Below are positions 45,841-55,422 of a stretch of DNA of 64,000 nucleotides, in pieces. Every line of letters begins with the position of its first letter. Within the stretch, counting starts at the first letter, position 1. The notes beneath the pieces were generated by a model. The model saw only the letters and a list, made by a program, of their open reading frames with translations. It was not told where the DNA came from and made no database searches. The translations under genes and the position numbers were made by a program. Source of the stretch: Dehalococcoides mccartyi. GTDB lineage: Bacteria > Chloroflexota > Dehalococcoidia > UBA2979. The DNA is taken from the NCBI GenBank assembly GCA_945865925.1, contig CAMBFG010000003.1, forward strand, positions 62,001 to 126,000, in the 5' to 3' direction.

Positions 45841-47097
45841 ATGCGTCGCTTCCTGCGTGAGGTCGTCAACCGCGGCAACGTGTCGCTGGCGGCCATCGTC
45901 GCGATCGTGTGCGTCGTCGTCGGGTTCGCGACTGGCTTCTGGCTGCTGTTCCGCATCGCCTACGTCATCATCTTCGCGATCCCACTGCTGTACTTCTGGA
46001 CGCGCGCGATGGCGGACAGCCTGGACGTCCAGGTGACCCGCACGTCACACCGCGTGACGCAGGGCCAGCCGATCGAGGGCCACATCACCGTACGCAGCCG
46101 CTCGATCCTGCCGAAGGTGTGGCTGGAGGTGGAGGACCCGTCCTCGGTCCCTGGCCACAGCGCGCAGCGCGTGTTCACGATGGGCTCGCGCGGCGCGATG
46201 TCGTGGGCATACCGCACGAGGACGCGGGTGCGCGGCGTGTACACGCTGGGCCCGGTAGTCGTGTCCGCGAGTGACCCCTTCGGGTTCTTCACGTTCCGGC
46301 GGACGTTCGGCGACCAGACGACCGTCCTCGTCTATCCGAACGCGCCCGACCTGCCGAACTTCGCGATCCCGCCCGCCAACCTGCCGGGCGAGGGCCGCTT
46401 CCGACGTCGCACGCACAACGTGACCCCGAACGTCGCCGGCCTGCGCGAGTACGCACCGGGCGACTCGTACAACCGCATCCACTGGCCAGCGACCGCCCGT
46501 AAGGGCGAGCCGATGGTGAAGCAGTTCGAACTCGACCCCGCCTCGGACATCTGGGTGGTGGTGGACCTCGAGGCGCAGCACCATGTCGGCGCGGGCGAAG
46601 ACGGCACGGAGGAGTCCACGGTGCAGGTGGCGGCCGCCATCGTGCGCTACTTCATCAACGCGAACCGCTCGGTGGGCCTCGTCACCTTCGGCGACGACCT
46701 CCGCATCGACGAGCCGGACCGCGGGCAGAGCCACTTCACCCGCACCCTGGAGTCCCTCGCGCTCGCGCGGGCGGTGGGTGACGTCACGCTGTCGGCGCTG
46801 CTCCTCGAGGAGTCGAGACGCTTCGGGCGGCACACCACGGTGGTCGTCGTCACGCCGTCAACGGACGAACAATGGGCGTACACGATGATGTCGCTGGCGG
46901 CGCGCGGGGTGAAGGTCGCGGCCGTGCTGATCGAGGCGGACACGTTCGGGCCGGCGCCCAGCCCGCTGCCCGTATACGGGACGCTCGCCGCTGCTGGCAT
47001 CTATGCCTACACCGTGAAGGCGCAAGACGACCTGCGCCGCGTGCTGTCCTCGGGTGCCGACCCGGCGCTCGGTCGCGCCGTCCCGGAGGCCCGCTGA
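45841..47097 (+). CDS. DUF58 membrane protein (array 1)
   Basis: The 418-residue protein starts at ATG 45841. Two membrane helices (about 14-33 and 37-50) precede an Ig-like domain (ARLTVRSR..PKVWLEVED). The DUF58 motif LREYAPGDSYNRIHWPATARKGEPMVKQFE (about 197-226) and a VWA-like domain (WVVVDLEAQH) follow. DUF58 proteins with MoxR may sense or transmit extracytoplasmic signals. It ends one base into the next start. Confidence 0.88.
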   Translation: MRRFLREVVNRGNVSLAAIVAIVCVVVGFATGFWLLFRIAYVIIFAIPLLYFWTRAMADSLDVQVTRTSHRVTQGQPIEGHITVRSRSILPKVWLEVEDPSSVPGHSAQRVFTMGSRGAMSWAYRTRTRVRGVYTLGPVVVSASDPFGFFTFRRTFGDQTTVLVYPNAPDLPNFAIPPANLPGEGRFRRRTHNVTPNVAGLREYAPGDSYNRIHWPATARKGEPMVKQFELDPASDIWVVVDLEAQHHVGAGEDGTEESTVQVAAAIVRYFINANRSVGLVTFGDDLRIDEPDRGQSHFTRTLESLALARAVGDVTLSALLLEESRRFGRHTTVVVVTPSTDEQWAYTMMSLAARGVKVAAVLIEADTFGPAPSPLPVYGTLAAAGIYAYTVKAQDDLRRVLSSGADPALGRAVPEAR

Positions 47098-49535
47098 TGG
47101 CAGTACGGGCACTGGACGACTACTTCGCGCCGGCGACGCGCGCGAATGACCGCAAGGAGCAGCCGTGGTGGCTCTCCTGGGAGGAGTGGCTGACCTTCAC
47201 GCTGTTGCTCTTCTTGATGGTGCCGGTGGTGGGCTCGCTCCAGTCCGCGGACTGGGTAGACGAGATGCCCTCGCTGGTGGCCATCGCGCTGTGGGGCCTC
47301 GTCATCGGATGGGTGATCGCGAAGTCCTCGGTGCCTGGATGGGCAAGCGCGGTCCTGGGGGCGGCGTCCGCGATCACGGTGACGCTCGTCCTCGTCCTAC
47401 GGACGCTGCTCCTCGTGGACACCACGGGCGGCGACGGATGGCGCGCCCGCTGGTCCGAGTTCTGGCTCCGGATGCAAGACTGGGTCAGGGCGTTCATCGC
47501 GAAGGACTTCTCCGCCGACCCGCTCCCGTTCGTCGTCGTCCTCGTGCTCGCGGTATTCCTCGTCGCGTTCGTGACGGTATGGGCGACCGCGCGCTGGAAG
47601 AACCCCTGGGCAGCCGTGCTGCCGGGCGGCTTCGTGCTGTTGACGAATATCTCCTACCTGCCGGGACAGCCCTCGTTCGCTGTCGTGTTCTTCGTCGTCG
47701 CGTCGGTGCTGCTCGTGACACGGCTGCAGTACACGCGGGCCGCCGAGCGCTGGGGACACCAGCGGGTGCAGCCGCCTGATTTCATGTCCGTCGAGGTGCT
47801 GATGGTCGCCTCGATCGTCGCGGGCGTCCTCGTGATCGCGGCGTGGGCGGTACCGACAGCCAACAACTGGAGCCCGGTCGCGCGAGCGTGGGGCGCCCTC
47901 ATCTCACCGATCGCGGACCAGTTCGAGGGCTCGGGCGGCGTATTCGTCGGCATCTCGTCGAAGAAGACCGTGCCTGTACATACCCTGGGCCCGACGTTCC
48001 CGATCCAGGGTCCGGTGACGTTGGACGGCACGGCGATCTACCGCGTTGACTCGCCTGAGCCGATGACCCTGCGCGGTGCGGTCTACGACGAGTACACCGG
48101 TGCCGGGTGGAAACTCTCCCAGGCGGCCGCGAGAGCCCTCGACCTCACGATCGAGCAAGCCGAGCAGGGCACGGATGGCAGCCGCGCGCAGGTGCGCCGG
48201 CCCGTGAAGGCGAAGATCTCGGTCGTCGGCGAAGGCGGACCAGAGCGACGTCTGCTCGCCCCGGGCGATCCACTCGCCGCCGACAAGCCCGGACGGATCC
48301 TTGGCGCACCGGGTGCGCAGCCGGCGGCGATCGCGCCCGACAAGGACGCGAAAGTTGGCACGGACTACATCGTGGTGGGTGCGGTCTCGGCAGCAGCGAT
48401 CAATACGCTGCAGGACGCCGGAACGGACTACCCGGACGACATCTTCCGCATTTACACGCAGTTGCCCGCTGGCACCCCACCCGAGGTCGCCGAACTCACC
48501 AAGCAGGTGATCGGCAACGTGGCGACACCGTACGAGGCAGTCCGCCGCGTGGAGACGTACCTGCGCGGCACCTACACGTTCACGCTGGAGCCGAAGCGCC
48601 CCGCCCCGCGACGTGACTCGGTCGCGTTCTTCCTCTTCGACGAGAAGGCGGGATACTTCGACCACTTCTCCAGCGCGATGGCGGTGATGCTGCGATCGGT
48701 GGGGATCCCGACGCGCCTCGCTGCTGGCTTCGTCCTCGACCCGGCGGACTTCGACAGCACCGACAAGGTGTACACGGTCACGGAGCAGCGCGCGTGGGCG
48801 TGGCCCGAGGTCTACTTCCCCCACCTCGGGTGGGTGGAGTTCAACCCGACGCCCTCGCGTGGCGTGGTGGCACGACCTGGTGACGACACGGCAGCGCTGG
48901 AGGCGGCGAGCGGGGTGGACACCAGCGAACTCGACGCGCTGCTGTTCGATGGCCTCGACGGGGGCGACCCCGCGTTGCAGGTGTCGGCGTCCGACCAGGA
49001 GACAATCACGGGCGCTGGACGCCGGCTGTTCGCCCGCGTCTTCGCGTCGCTCCTCGTGATCTCGATGATCGGCCTCGTGGTCGTCGTCATCGGACGGTGG
49101 TGGTGGGAGCGTCCGTTCCGAGGGCTGAGCGCGCCGCTCGCGCGCTGGTCGAAGGTGATGCGCCTCGCCGAACTCGCGGGCCTCGCGCCAGATGCCGCCT
49201 GCACACCGACGGAGGCCGCCGAGGTACTCGGTCCCGGCCTGGGCGAGCCGGACGCGATGCGCATGCTCGCGGTCTCTTACACGAATCAGCGATACGCGCG
49301 CGAGGGCGGCGCGGAGAACGCCGATGCCACAGCCGAGGCAGAGCGGGCCTACCGAGCCGTCCGTGGAGTGCTGCACAAGCGGATCGCGAAGCGCGTACTC
49401 CGACTATGGCAGGTGCCGGAACGTCCTCGAATGGCGCCACCGCTCGTCGGAGCGCGCGCGCTCCGTGCCGGTGTGCGGTCGGCTGGAGGTGCAGGCGGAC
49501 GCCGGCGGTCATCCGGCCGGGCGCAGACGCCGTAG
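47097..49535 (+). CDS. TgpA-like multi-span membrane protein with transglutaminase-fold domain lacking its triad
   Basis: The 812-residue protein starts at ATG 47097. Five to six N-terminal membrane helices (about 30-255) and one near 640-660 flank an external domain (about 270-620). The transglutaminase-like core is clear (PYEAVRRVETYLRGTYTFTLEP, FDHFSSAMAVMLRSVGIPTRLAAGF, WPEVYFPHLGWVEFNPTPS), but the catalytic Cys is Phe521, the His is Trp567 and the Asp is Asn583. The C-terminus is cytoplasmic and Arg-rich. A binding rather than enzymatic role is likely. The MoxR-DUF58-TgpA order is a known operon type. Confidence 0.85.
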   Translation: MAVRALDDYFAPATRANDRKEQPWWLSWEEWLTFTLLLFLMVPVVGSLQSADWVDEMPSLVAIALWGLVIGWVIAKSSVPGWASAVLGAASAITVTLVLVLRTLLLVDTTGGDGWRARWSEFWLRMQDWVRAFIAKDFSADPLPFVVVLVLAVFLVAFVTVWATARWKNPWAAVLPGGFVLLTNISYLPGQPSFAVVFFVVASVLLVTRLQYTRAAERWGHQRVQPPDFMSVEVLMVASIVAGVLVIAAWAVPTANNWSPVARAWGALISPIADQFEGSGGVFVGISSKKTVPVHTLGPTFPIQGPVTLDGTAIYRVDSPEPMTLRGAVYDEYTGAGWKLSQAAARALDLTIEQAEQGTDGSRAQVRRPVKAKISVVGEGGPERRLLAPGDPLAADKPGRILGAPGAQPAAIAPDKDAKVGTDYIVVGAVSAAAINTLQDAGTDYPDDIFRIYTQLPAGTPPEVAELTKQVIGNVATPYEAVRRVETYLRGTYTFTLEPKRPAPRRDSVAFFLFDEKAGYFDHFSSAMAVMLRSVGIPTRLAAGFVLDPADFDSTDKVYTVTEQRAWAWPEVYFPHLGWVEFNPTPSRGVVARPGDDTAALEAASGVDTSELDALLFDGLDGGDPALQVSASDQETITGAGRRLFARVFASLLVISMIGLVVVVIGRWWWERPFRGLSAPLARWSKVMRLAELAGLAPDAACTPTEAAEVLGPGLGEPDAMRMLAVSYTNQRYAREGGAENADATAEAERAYRAVRGVLHKRIAKRVLRLWQVPERPRMAPPLVGARALRAGVRSAGGAGGRRRSSGRAQTP

Positions 49536-49556
49536 TCCTCAGCCCTATCGAGAGTC

Positions 49557-51422
49557 CTATCGAGGTGGCGGCGGCCCGTTCGGCGGACCCGGTCGGGACG
49601 GTCGGTTCAACGCGTTCGCCTGCTGTGCGAGTTGCAGGATCCGCAGCGCCTGCTCACGGGTCACCTCCGGGCCGAGCGCCGCGAGTGCCGCCTCGAGTGC
49701 TGCCTGGGCCTCGGCCTGTGTCGGCGGGGCAGGCTCGTCTCCTGCAGCAGTGGTGTCGCCCGGCTGAGCCGGCTGGTTAGGCTGCTGGCCGGGCTGCCCG
49801 GGCGGCGTGCCGGAGCCCGGCTGCGGCGGGCCCTGCTGGCCCGGTTGCTGGCCGGGCTGCGGGCCCGGTGGTGGCGAGCCGCTACCCGGCTGATTCTGAG
49901 GTGGCGGATCCTGTCCGCTGCCGTCCTGCGGGCTCTGGCCATCGTCGCTCGGGTCCGCGTTCTGACCACGGCCGGTCTTCGCCAGCGCCAGTTCGAGGTT
50001 CGCCTTCGTCGCCGCGTCACCCGCGTCGATCCGCAGCGCGGCGACGTAGCGCGTACGCGCGTCTTCCCAACGTTCGAGGAGCATTGCGCTGTTGCCGGCG
50101 GCATACTCCATCTGTGCAACAAGCGCAGGGTCTGTGGCCTCATTGATCGCGGCGAGGGTGGTGCGGTACGCCTCGTCGTAGCGGGTGAGACGGTGCAGCG
50201 CGAGGCCGCGGTTGTAGGCGATCGCCGCGCTCTTCGGGTCGGCGGCCAGCGCCCGGTCGTACGCGGCCAGCGCTTCCTCGTACTGGCCTTCGTCGTACAG
50301 GCGGTTGCCCTCCGCGACGGCGCGGTAGACCTGCGTGCCGAGCAGCGTCGTGCAGCCGGACAACAGCAGCATCGCGATCACCATCGAGGTCAGCGCGGCC
50401 GCACGCCCGACACGTGAGCGGCGGAAGCCAAGGCGTCGCACACCCCTCGATGGCTGGCGGATGGAGGTGTGCGGGAGCAGGACCTGCGCGACGAGCAGCG
50501 CGAGCGCGGCCCCGGCGAACCACTGGAAGCGCTCGACGCTCGCGAGGCGCGAGGCTTCGGCAAAGCGCGTCTGCTGAAGGCGACGGAACTCGACCGCGTA
50601 GCCCGGCACCTGTGCCACGTCGCGCAACTGCGCGTCCGTCTGCTCGGCGAGGGCGAGGAGCGGCGTGCGCTGACCTCGAGTGGTGTCCGTACCGCCGCTC
50701 GAGGCCGGCAATGCCGCGGGCTCATCGGAGGCAGCGTAGCCGCCGTAGACGCGGACGCGCTGGGCCTTCGCCTTGTTCGCCGCGCCCGCGACCGCCGTGA
50801 TGTCGGCCTGCTGCACCTCGCCGTCCGTCACCACGAGGATGACCTGCGTCGTCGCGCGGTCGCTCACGTCGAGGAGCGTGAGCGCTGCGTTCACTGCGCC
50901 ACCGAGGTCTGAGCCGGGACGCACGAGTGACGACTCGTTCTGTGCGCCGTTCACCAGCGTCCGCACCGTCTCGATGTCCAGGGTGAGCGGCGACCGCGAG
51001 AACGAGGTGCCCGCAAAGGTGATGAGGCCGACGCGGTTGCCCTGCAGGTGGGTGAGCAGTTCGCTGACCGCCGACGCTGACGCCTTCGCGCGCGACGGGA
51101 CGATGTCCTCGGCAAGCATCGAGCGCGAGATGTCGAGGACGACCACGACATCGATCCCGCGCTGTTCGAGGGGGATCTCCTGCGCACCCCAACGAGGTCG
51201 GGCGAAGGCGAGGGCCGCGAGCGCGATGGCGCCGACGAGGAGTGCTGGACCGACCAGCGCGACGAGGTCGCGACGGCGTACGCCCTCGGCCGGGCCGCCG
51301 AGCGCGAGGCGAGCCGCGCGCCGCCGCCTAACCTCGACGCGAGCGAACAGGCCAGCGACCGGGACGGCAATGAGGGCAAACAGAGCCAGCGGCCACGCGA
51401 AGACGTCGAGGAAGGCGTTCAC
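49557..51422 (-). CDS. BatB-BatC fusion: VWA domain, lipobox-like helix, TPR and Pro/Gln-rich tail
   Basis: The 621-residue protein starts at GTG 51422, overlapping the BatA-like stop. Two N-terminal helices (about 8-25 and 55-75) precede the VWA domain with the MIDAS DISRSMLAED and VVTDGEVQQ. A helix (IAMLLLSGCTTLLG) comes before TPR repeats (EGNRLYDEGQYEEALAAYDRALAADP...). The C-terminal about 120 residues are Gln/Pro/Gly-rich. Bat proteins are linked to aerotolerance and periplasmic protein quality in Bacteroides. The fusion keeps two partners in one chain. Confidence 0.85.
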   Translation of the reverse strand: MNAFLDVFAWPLALFALIAVPVAGLFARVEVRRRRAARLALGGPAEGVRRRDLVALVGPALLVGAIALAALAFARPRWGAQEIPLEQRGIDVVVVLDISRSMLAEDIVPSRAKASASAVSELLTHLQGNRVGLITFAGTSFSRSPLTLDIETVRTLVNGAQNESSLVRPGSDLGGAVNAALTLLDVSDRATTQVILVVTDGEVQQADITAVAGAANKAKAQRVRVYGGYAASDEPAALPASSGGTDTTRGQRTPLLALAEQTDAQLRDVAQVPGYAVEFRRLQQTRFAEASRLASVERFQWFAGAALALLVAQVLLPHTSIRQPSRGVRRLGFRRSRVGRAAALTSMVIAMLLLSGCTTLLGTQVYRAVAEGNRLYDEGQYEEALAAYDRALAADPKSAAIAYNRGLALHRLTRYDEAYRTTLAAINEATDPALVAQMEYAAGNSAMLLERWEDARTRYVAALRIDAGDAATKANLELALAKTGRGQNADPSDDGQSPQDGSGQDPPPQNQPGSGSPPPGPQPGQQPGQQGPPQPGSGTPPGQPGQQPNQPAQPGDTTAAGDEPAPPTQAEAQAALEAALAALGPEVTREQALRILQLAQQANALNRPSRPGPPNGPPPPR

Positions 51423-52378
51423 GACGTCCTCCGCAGCCAGGTGGCGCGCAGGGCGCCCTCCGCGAGCAGGAGCGCGACAGCAATGCCCGCGAACCACGGG
51501 CCATACTCCGTGAAGTCGACGAACTTCCGCTCACCCAGTCTCGACCGCTCGAGTTTGCCGATGTCGGCATAGATCTTCTTCAACTCCTCGGGCGTGCGGG
51601 CGTCGTACGACTCTGCGCCAGTGGAGATCGCCATCGCGCGGAGGCCGGAAGCCGCGCCGGTCGTGCCGGCGAAGGCGATGGTGTAGACGCGGATGCCGAG
51701 GGTCTGCGCCACGCGCGCGGCCTGCTCCGGTTCCACGTTACCTGCGTTGTTTTCACCGTCGCTCAGCAGGACGACGACACGACTGCGTGCAGGCGACTCA
51801 CCGAGCAGCAGCAGCGCCTCGGAAAGACCGAGGCCAATGGCCGTGCCGTCCTCGACGAGGCCCGGCTCGAGCGTCTTGGCGCGCAGTTTGATCGCGTTGT
51901 GATCAGCCGTGAGCGGCGAAAGTGTGATCGCGCGCGACTGGAAGGCGACGAGGCCGATCCGGCCGCCATCGAGTTGCCCGGCAAACTCGGCGACGGCCTG
52001 CTGAGCCGCCGCGATACGGGTCGTGCCACGTGTCACCGCCAGCGTCATTGAGGACGAGACGTCGACGGACAAGACGATATCGACGCCTTCCTCGGGCGCC
52101 ACGGTGATGGCGTTGCCGTGACGTGGTCGCGCGACCGCCACGACGAGCAGCGCGATCGCGAGGACGCGGAGCGCGCCAGGGAGCCATCGCATCCGCAGGC
52201 GCCACGAGGGACGGGCCGCCGCCCGTGCGAGCGAGCCGTCCGCGATCACCGTGGCCGTGCGGCGCCGCACCAGGCCGGGCAAGAGGAGCGCGAGAGCCGC
52301 CGGCAGGAGCAGCAGTAGCGCCGGCGTCGCGAAGGCGAAGCCCTCGAACCCGGGGAGGCCGTTGAGGCCGGGGATCAC
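51419..52378 (-). CDS. BatA-like von Willebrand factor A membrane protein
   Basis: The 319-residue protein starts at GTG 52378 (GTGA overlap). Two N-terminal helices and one C-terminal helix (GPWFAGIAVALLLAEGAL) frame a VWA domain. The MIDAS is complete: DVSSSM, the Thr in TAIGLGL and SDGENN. It is a metal-dependent protein-interaction domain exposed outside the membrane. It forms part of a coupled set of five genes with MoxR. Confidence 0.88.
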   Translation of the reverse strand: MIPGLNGLPGFEGFAFATPALLLLLPAALALLLPGLVRRRTATVIADGSLARAAARPSWRLRMRWLPGALRVLAIALLVVAVARPRHGNAITVAPEEGVDIVLSVDVSSSMTLAVTRGTTRIAAAQQAVAEFAGQLDGGRIGLVAFQSRAITLSPLTADHNAIKLRAKTLEPGLVEDGTAIGLGLSEALLLLGESPARSRVVVLLSDGENNAGNVEPEQAARVAQTLGIRVYTIAFAGTTGAASGLRAMAISTGAESYDARTPEELKKIYADIGKLERSRLGERKFVDFTEYGPWFAGIAVALLLAEGALRATWLRRTS

Positions 52379-53376
52379 GCCGTCGCTCCGCGTGGCAGGA
52401 CGCCGATGCGGGGCGCGCCCGGCCTCGACAGTTCCACGATCTCGTAAGCGACCGTGAGGTCATGGTCGGCGGAGGTGGGATCGGGGAAGCGGTGCGCGTA
52501 CACCGCGGAGTCGCATCGCTCGAGTAGGCCACCAACGAGGCGTGCCTGCCAGCGGTCGACGCCGTTCGCGGTCATGCGCCGCTCGAGTTCGTCCGTCGTC
52601 AGGGCGTGGGCGTTGAAGCCGATCCGCTCGGAGAGGTAGCGCCGCACCACAACGGCGATCGTCCCGTAGTACTGCTCGAACGCGTCGGAGTCGGTCAGAC
52701 GCAGGCCGGCGAGGTCATCGAGCGACTCGCGCGCGGAGGACTCCGCCGTGATCACGATCGGGATCGCTGCCACGGCGGGGCCGTACCGGCGCCTCCCGAG
52801 GAGCGCGCGTACCTGACGCGCGAGGATCCACAGCAGCGTACCTACCAGCGCGAGCGAGGCGATTGCCGCGAGGCTGTAGAGCGCGGGTCGCAGCCAGGCC
52901 GGTGGGCCGCCGGGAACAGCAACGGGGTCCTTCAGCGGGCGCAGCAGCGTGTCGTCTGCTGTCCGCAGTGGTTGGACCTCGAAGCGGGGCGGCTGCACGA
53001 GGAAGCGCCCGGTGCGTCCATCCTGCGTGACCCAGGCGACGGGGAACGCACGCAGTCCGACAGGGCCGAGGACGAACGGTTGCACCGTCCACGTCACGGT
53101 GGTCTGCACGACGCCGTCCGGTAGGGCGAGGGTGGTCACGTTCTGTTTGCCGAACTCGACATCCGGCGGCGCCTCGGGAGTCGCAGTCACCGCGACGTCC
53201 GCGCGATGCCGGATGCGCAGCGTGAGCAGCACGCGGTCGCCGACCGAGGCCTCCGGTTGGTTCATCGTGATCTCGACGCCGAGGATCGGCGCGGGCGGTT
53301 GCTGCGCGACAGCATCGCGCGGCGACATTGCGACCAGCGAGGCCGCAAGCACCACGAGGACGGCCAGGGCGCGCAT
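52375..53376 (-). CDS. BatD-like protein (exported Ig-like plus membrane helix)
   Basis: The 333-residue protein starts at ATG 53376. A signal peptide (ALAVLVVLAASLVAMS) is followed by an Ig-like domain (EITMNQPEASVGDRVLLTLRIRH) and a membrane helix (about 165-188). A cytoplasmic domain with helical composition (DAFEQYYGTIAVVVRRYLSERIGF, LVGGLLERCDSAVYAHR) matches DUF4381/BatD C-terminal regions. It is likely a scaffold of the Bat complex. It overlaps both neighbours. Confidence 0.8.
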   Translation of the reverse strand: MRALAVLVVLAASLVAMSPRDAVAQQPPAPILGVEITMNQPEASVGDRVLLTLRIRHRADVAVTATPEAPPDVEFGKQNVTTLALPDGVVQTTVTWTVQPFVLGPVGLRAFPVAWVTQDGRTGRFLVQPPRFEVQPLRTADDTLLRPLKDPVAVPGGPPAWLRPALYSLAAIASLALVGTLLWILARQVRALLGRRRYGPAVAAIPIVITAESSARESLDDLAGLRLTDSDAFEQYYGTIAVVVRRYLSERIGFNAHALTTDELERRMTANGVDRWQARLVGGLLERCDSAVYAHRFPDPTSADHDLTVAYEIVELSRPGAPRIGVLPRGATA

Positions 53377-54299
53377 CAGAGGGCCCTCGCGCGGCGGCGG
53401 AAGTAGGCGACGAGCGGCGTGGTGACGTCACGGTCGAGGCGTACCTCGATCTCATCAACACCAGCGACACCGAGCGAGCGCCGCCGCCGGTCGGCGCGTT
53501 CAGCCGCGGCAGTGGCATACGCCTCACGCACCCGCGCGCTCGATGAATCAAGGAGCATGCGTGCGCCTCGTTCGGCGTCCACCACCTCGATCATGCCGAC
53601 GTCCGGCAGCGCCACGTCGAGCGGATCGACGAGCGTGACCGCGATGACCTCGTGCCGGCGGGCGAGGCCGCGAAGGGCCTCTTCGTAACCACTCGCGATG
53701 AAGTCTGAGATCAGGAAGACGGTGGAGCGCCGGCGCAGCACTCGGCCGAGATAGTCAGCGGCGGCGCCGATATCCGTGGAGCGGCCGGGCGCGGCCTGTT
53801 GCGCGCGCAGGACGTCACCGACGAGCCGCGTGACGTGGCGTACGCCTCGACGGGGCGGGACGAAGGAGCGGACGCCTTCGTCGAACAGCAGCAGGCCGGC
53901 GCGGTCGTGGTTGAACGTCGCTGAGAAGCCGAGGAGCGCCACGGCCTCCGCAGCGGCCTCGAAGCGTCCGCGCGCCGGACGGGCCGCGAGCGCGGAGGCG
54001 GAGGCGTCGACCGCGCAGACCACGGTGAGCTCGCGTTCCTCCACGTATTCCTTCACCCAGGGGGTGCCCATGCGTGCGGTGACGTTCCAGTCGATGCGGC
54101 GTGCGTCATCGCCGGGGACGTACTCACGCGCCTCCGCGAACTCGATGCCCGCGCCCCGGAAGATCGAGCGGTAGGTGCCCGCGGTCATGCTGGCAGCACG
54201 CCGGCGCGCGCGGATCTCGATGGCGCGGACGCGGGCCAGTGCCTCCGTGCTCAGCGCGAGCACATCGTCGTGGGTGTCCGGTGTGGCGAGGGGGGTCAT
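53376..54299 (-). CDS. DUF58 protein (array 2)
   Basis: The 307-residue protein starts at ATG 54299. It has no membrane helix, unlike its array 1 counterpart. It has the short soluble DUF58 form with FAEAREYVPGDDARRIDWNVTARMG (about 55-79) and a VWA-like fold (TVVCAVDASASA, TVFLISDFIAS). It follows MoxR and overlaps the BatD-like gene by one base. Confidence 0.88.
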   Translation of the reverse strand: MTPLATPDTHDDVLALSTEALARVRAIEIRARRRAASMTAGTYRSIFRGAGIEFAEAREYVPGDDARRIDWNVTARMGTPWVKEYVEERELTVVCAVDASASALAARPARGRFEAAAEAVALLGFSATFNHDRAGLLLFDEGVRSFVPPRRGVRHVTRLVGDVLRAQQAAPGRSTDIGAAADYLGRVLRRRSTVFLISDFIASGYEEALRGLARRHEVIAVTLVDPLDVALPDVGMIEVVDAERGARMLLDSSSARVREAYATAAAERADRRRRSLGVAGVDEIEVRLDRDVTTPLVAYFRRRARAL

Positions 54300-54308
54300 G
54301 GCCCGGCC

Positions 54309-55307
<999 letters not shown>

Positions 55308-55422
55308 GGGCTCCCTCATCAACGCGGTGAGAGGGCCAGTCTAGCGGGCAGCGAGGGGGCCGTGTTTACGGGCGCGTGACGTCTCTGTGGCGTTTCGCGG
55401 ACTGGGCCGACATACGGGGCGA

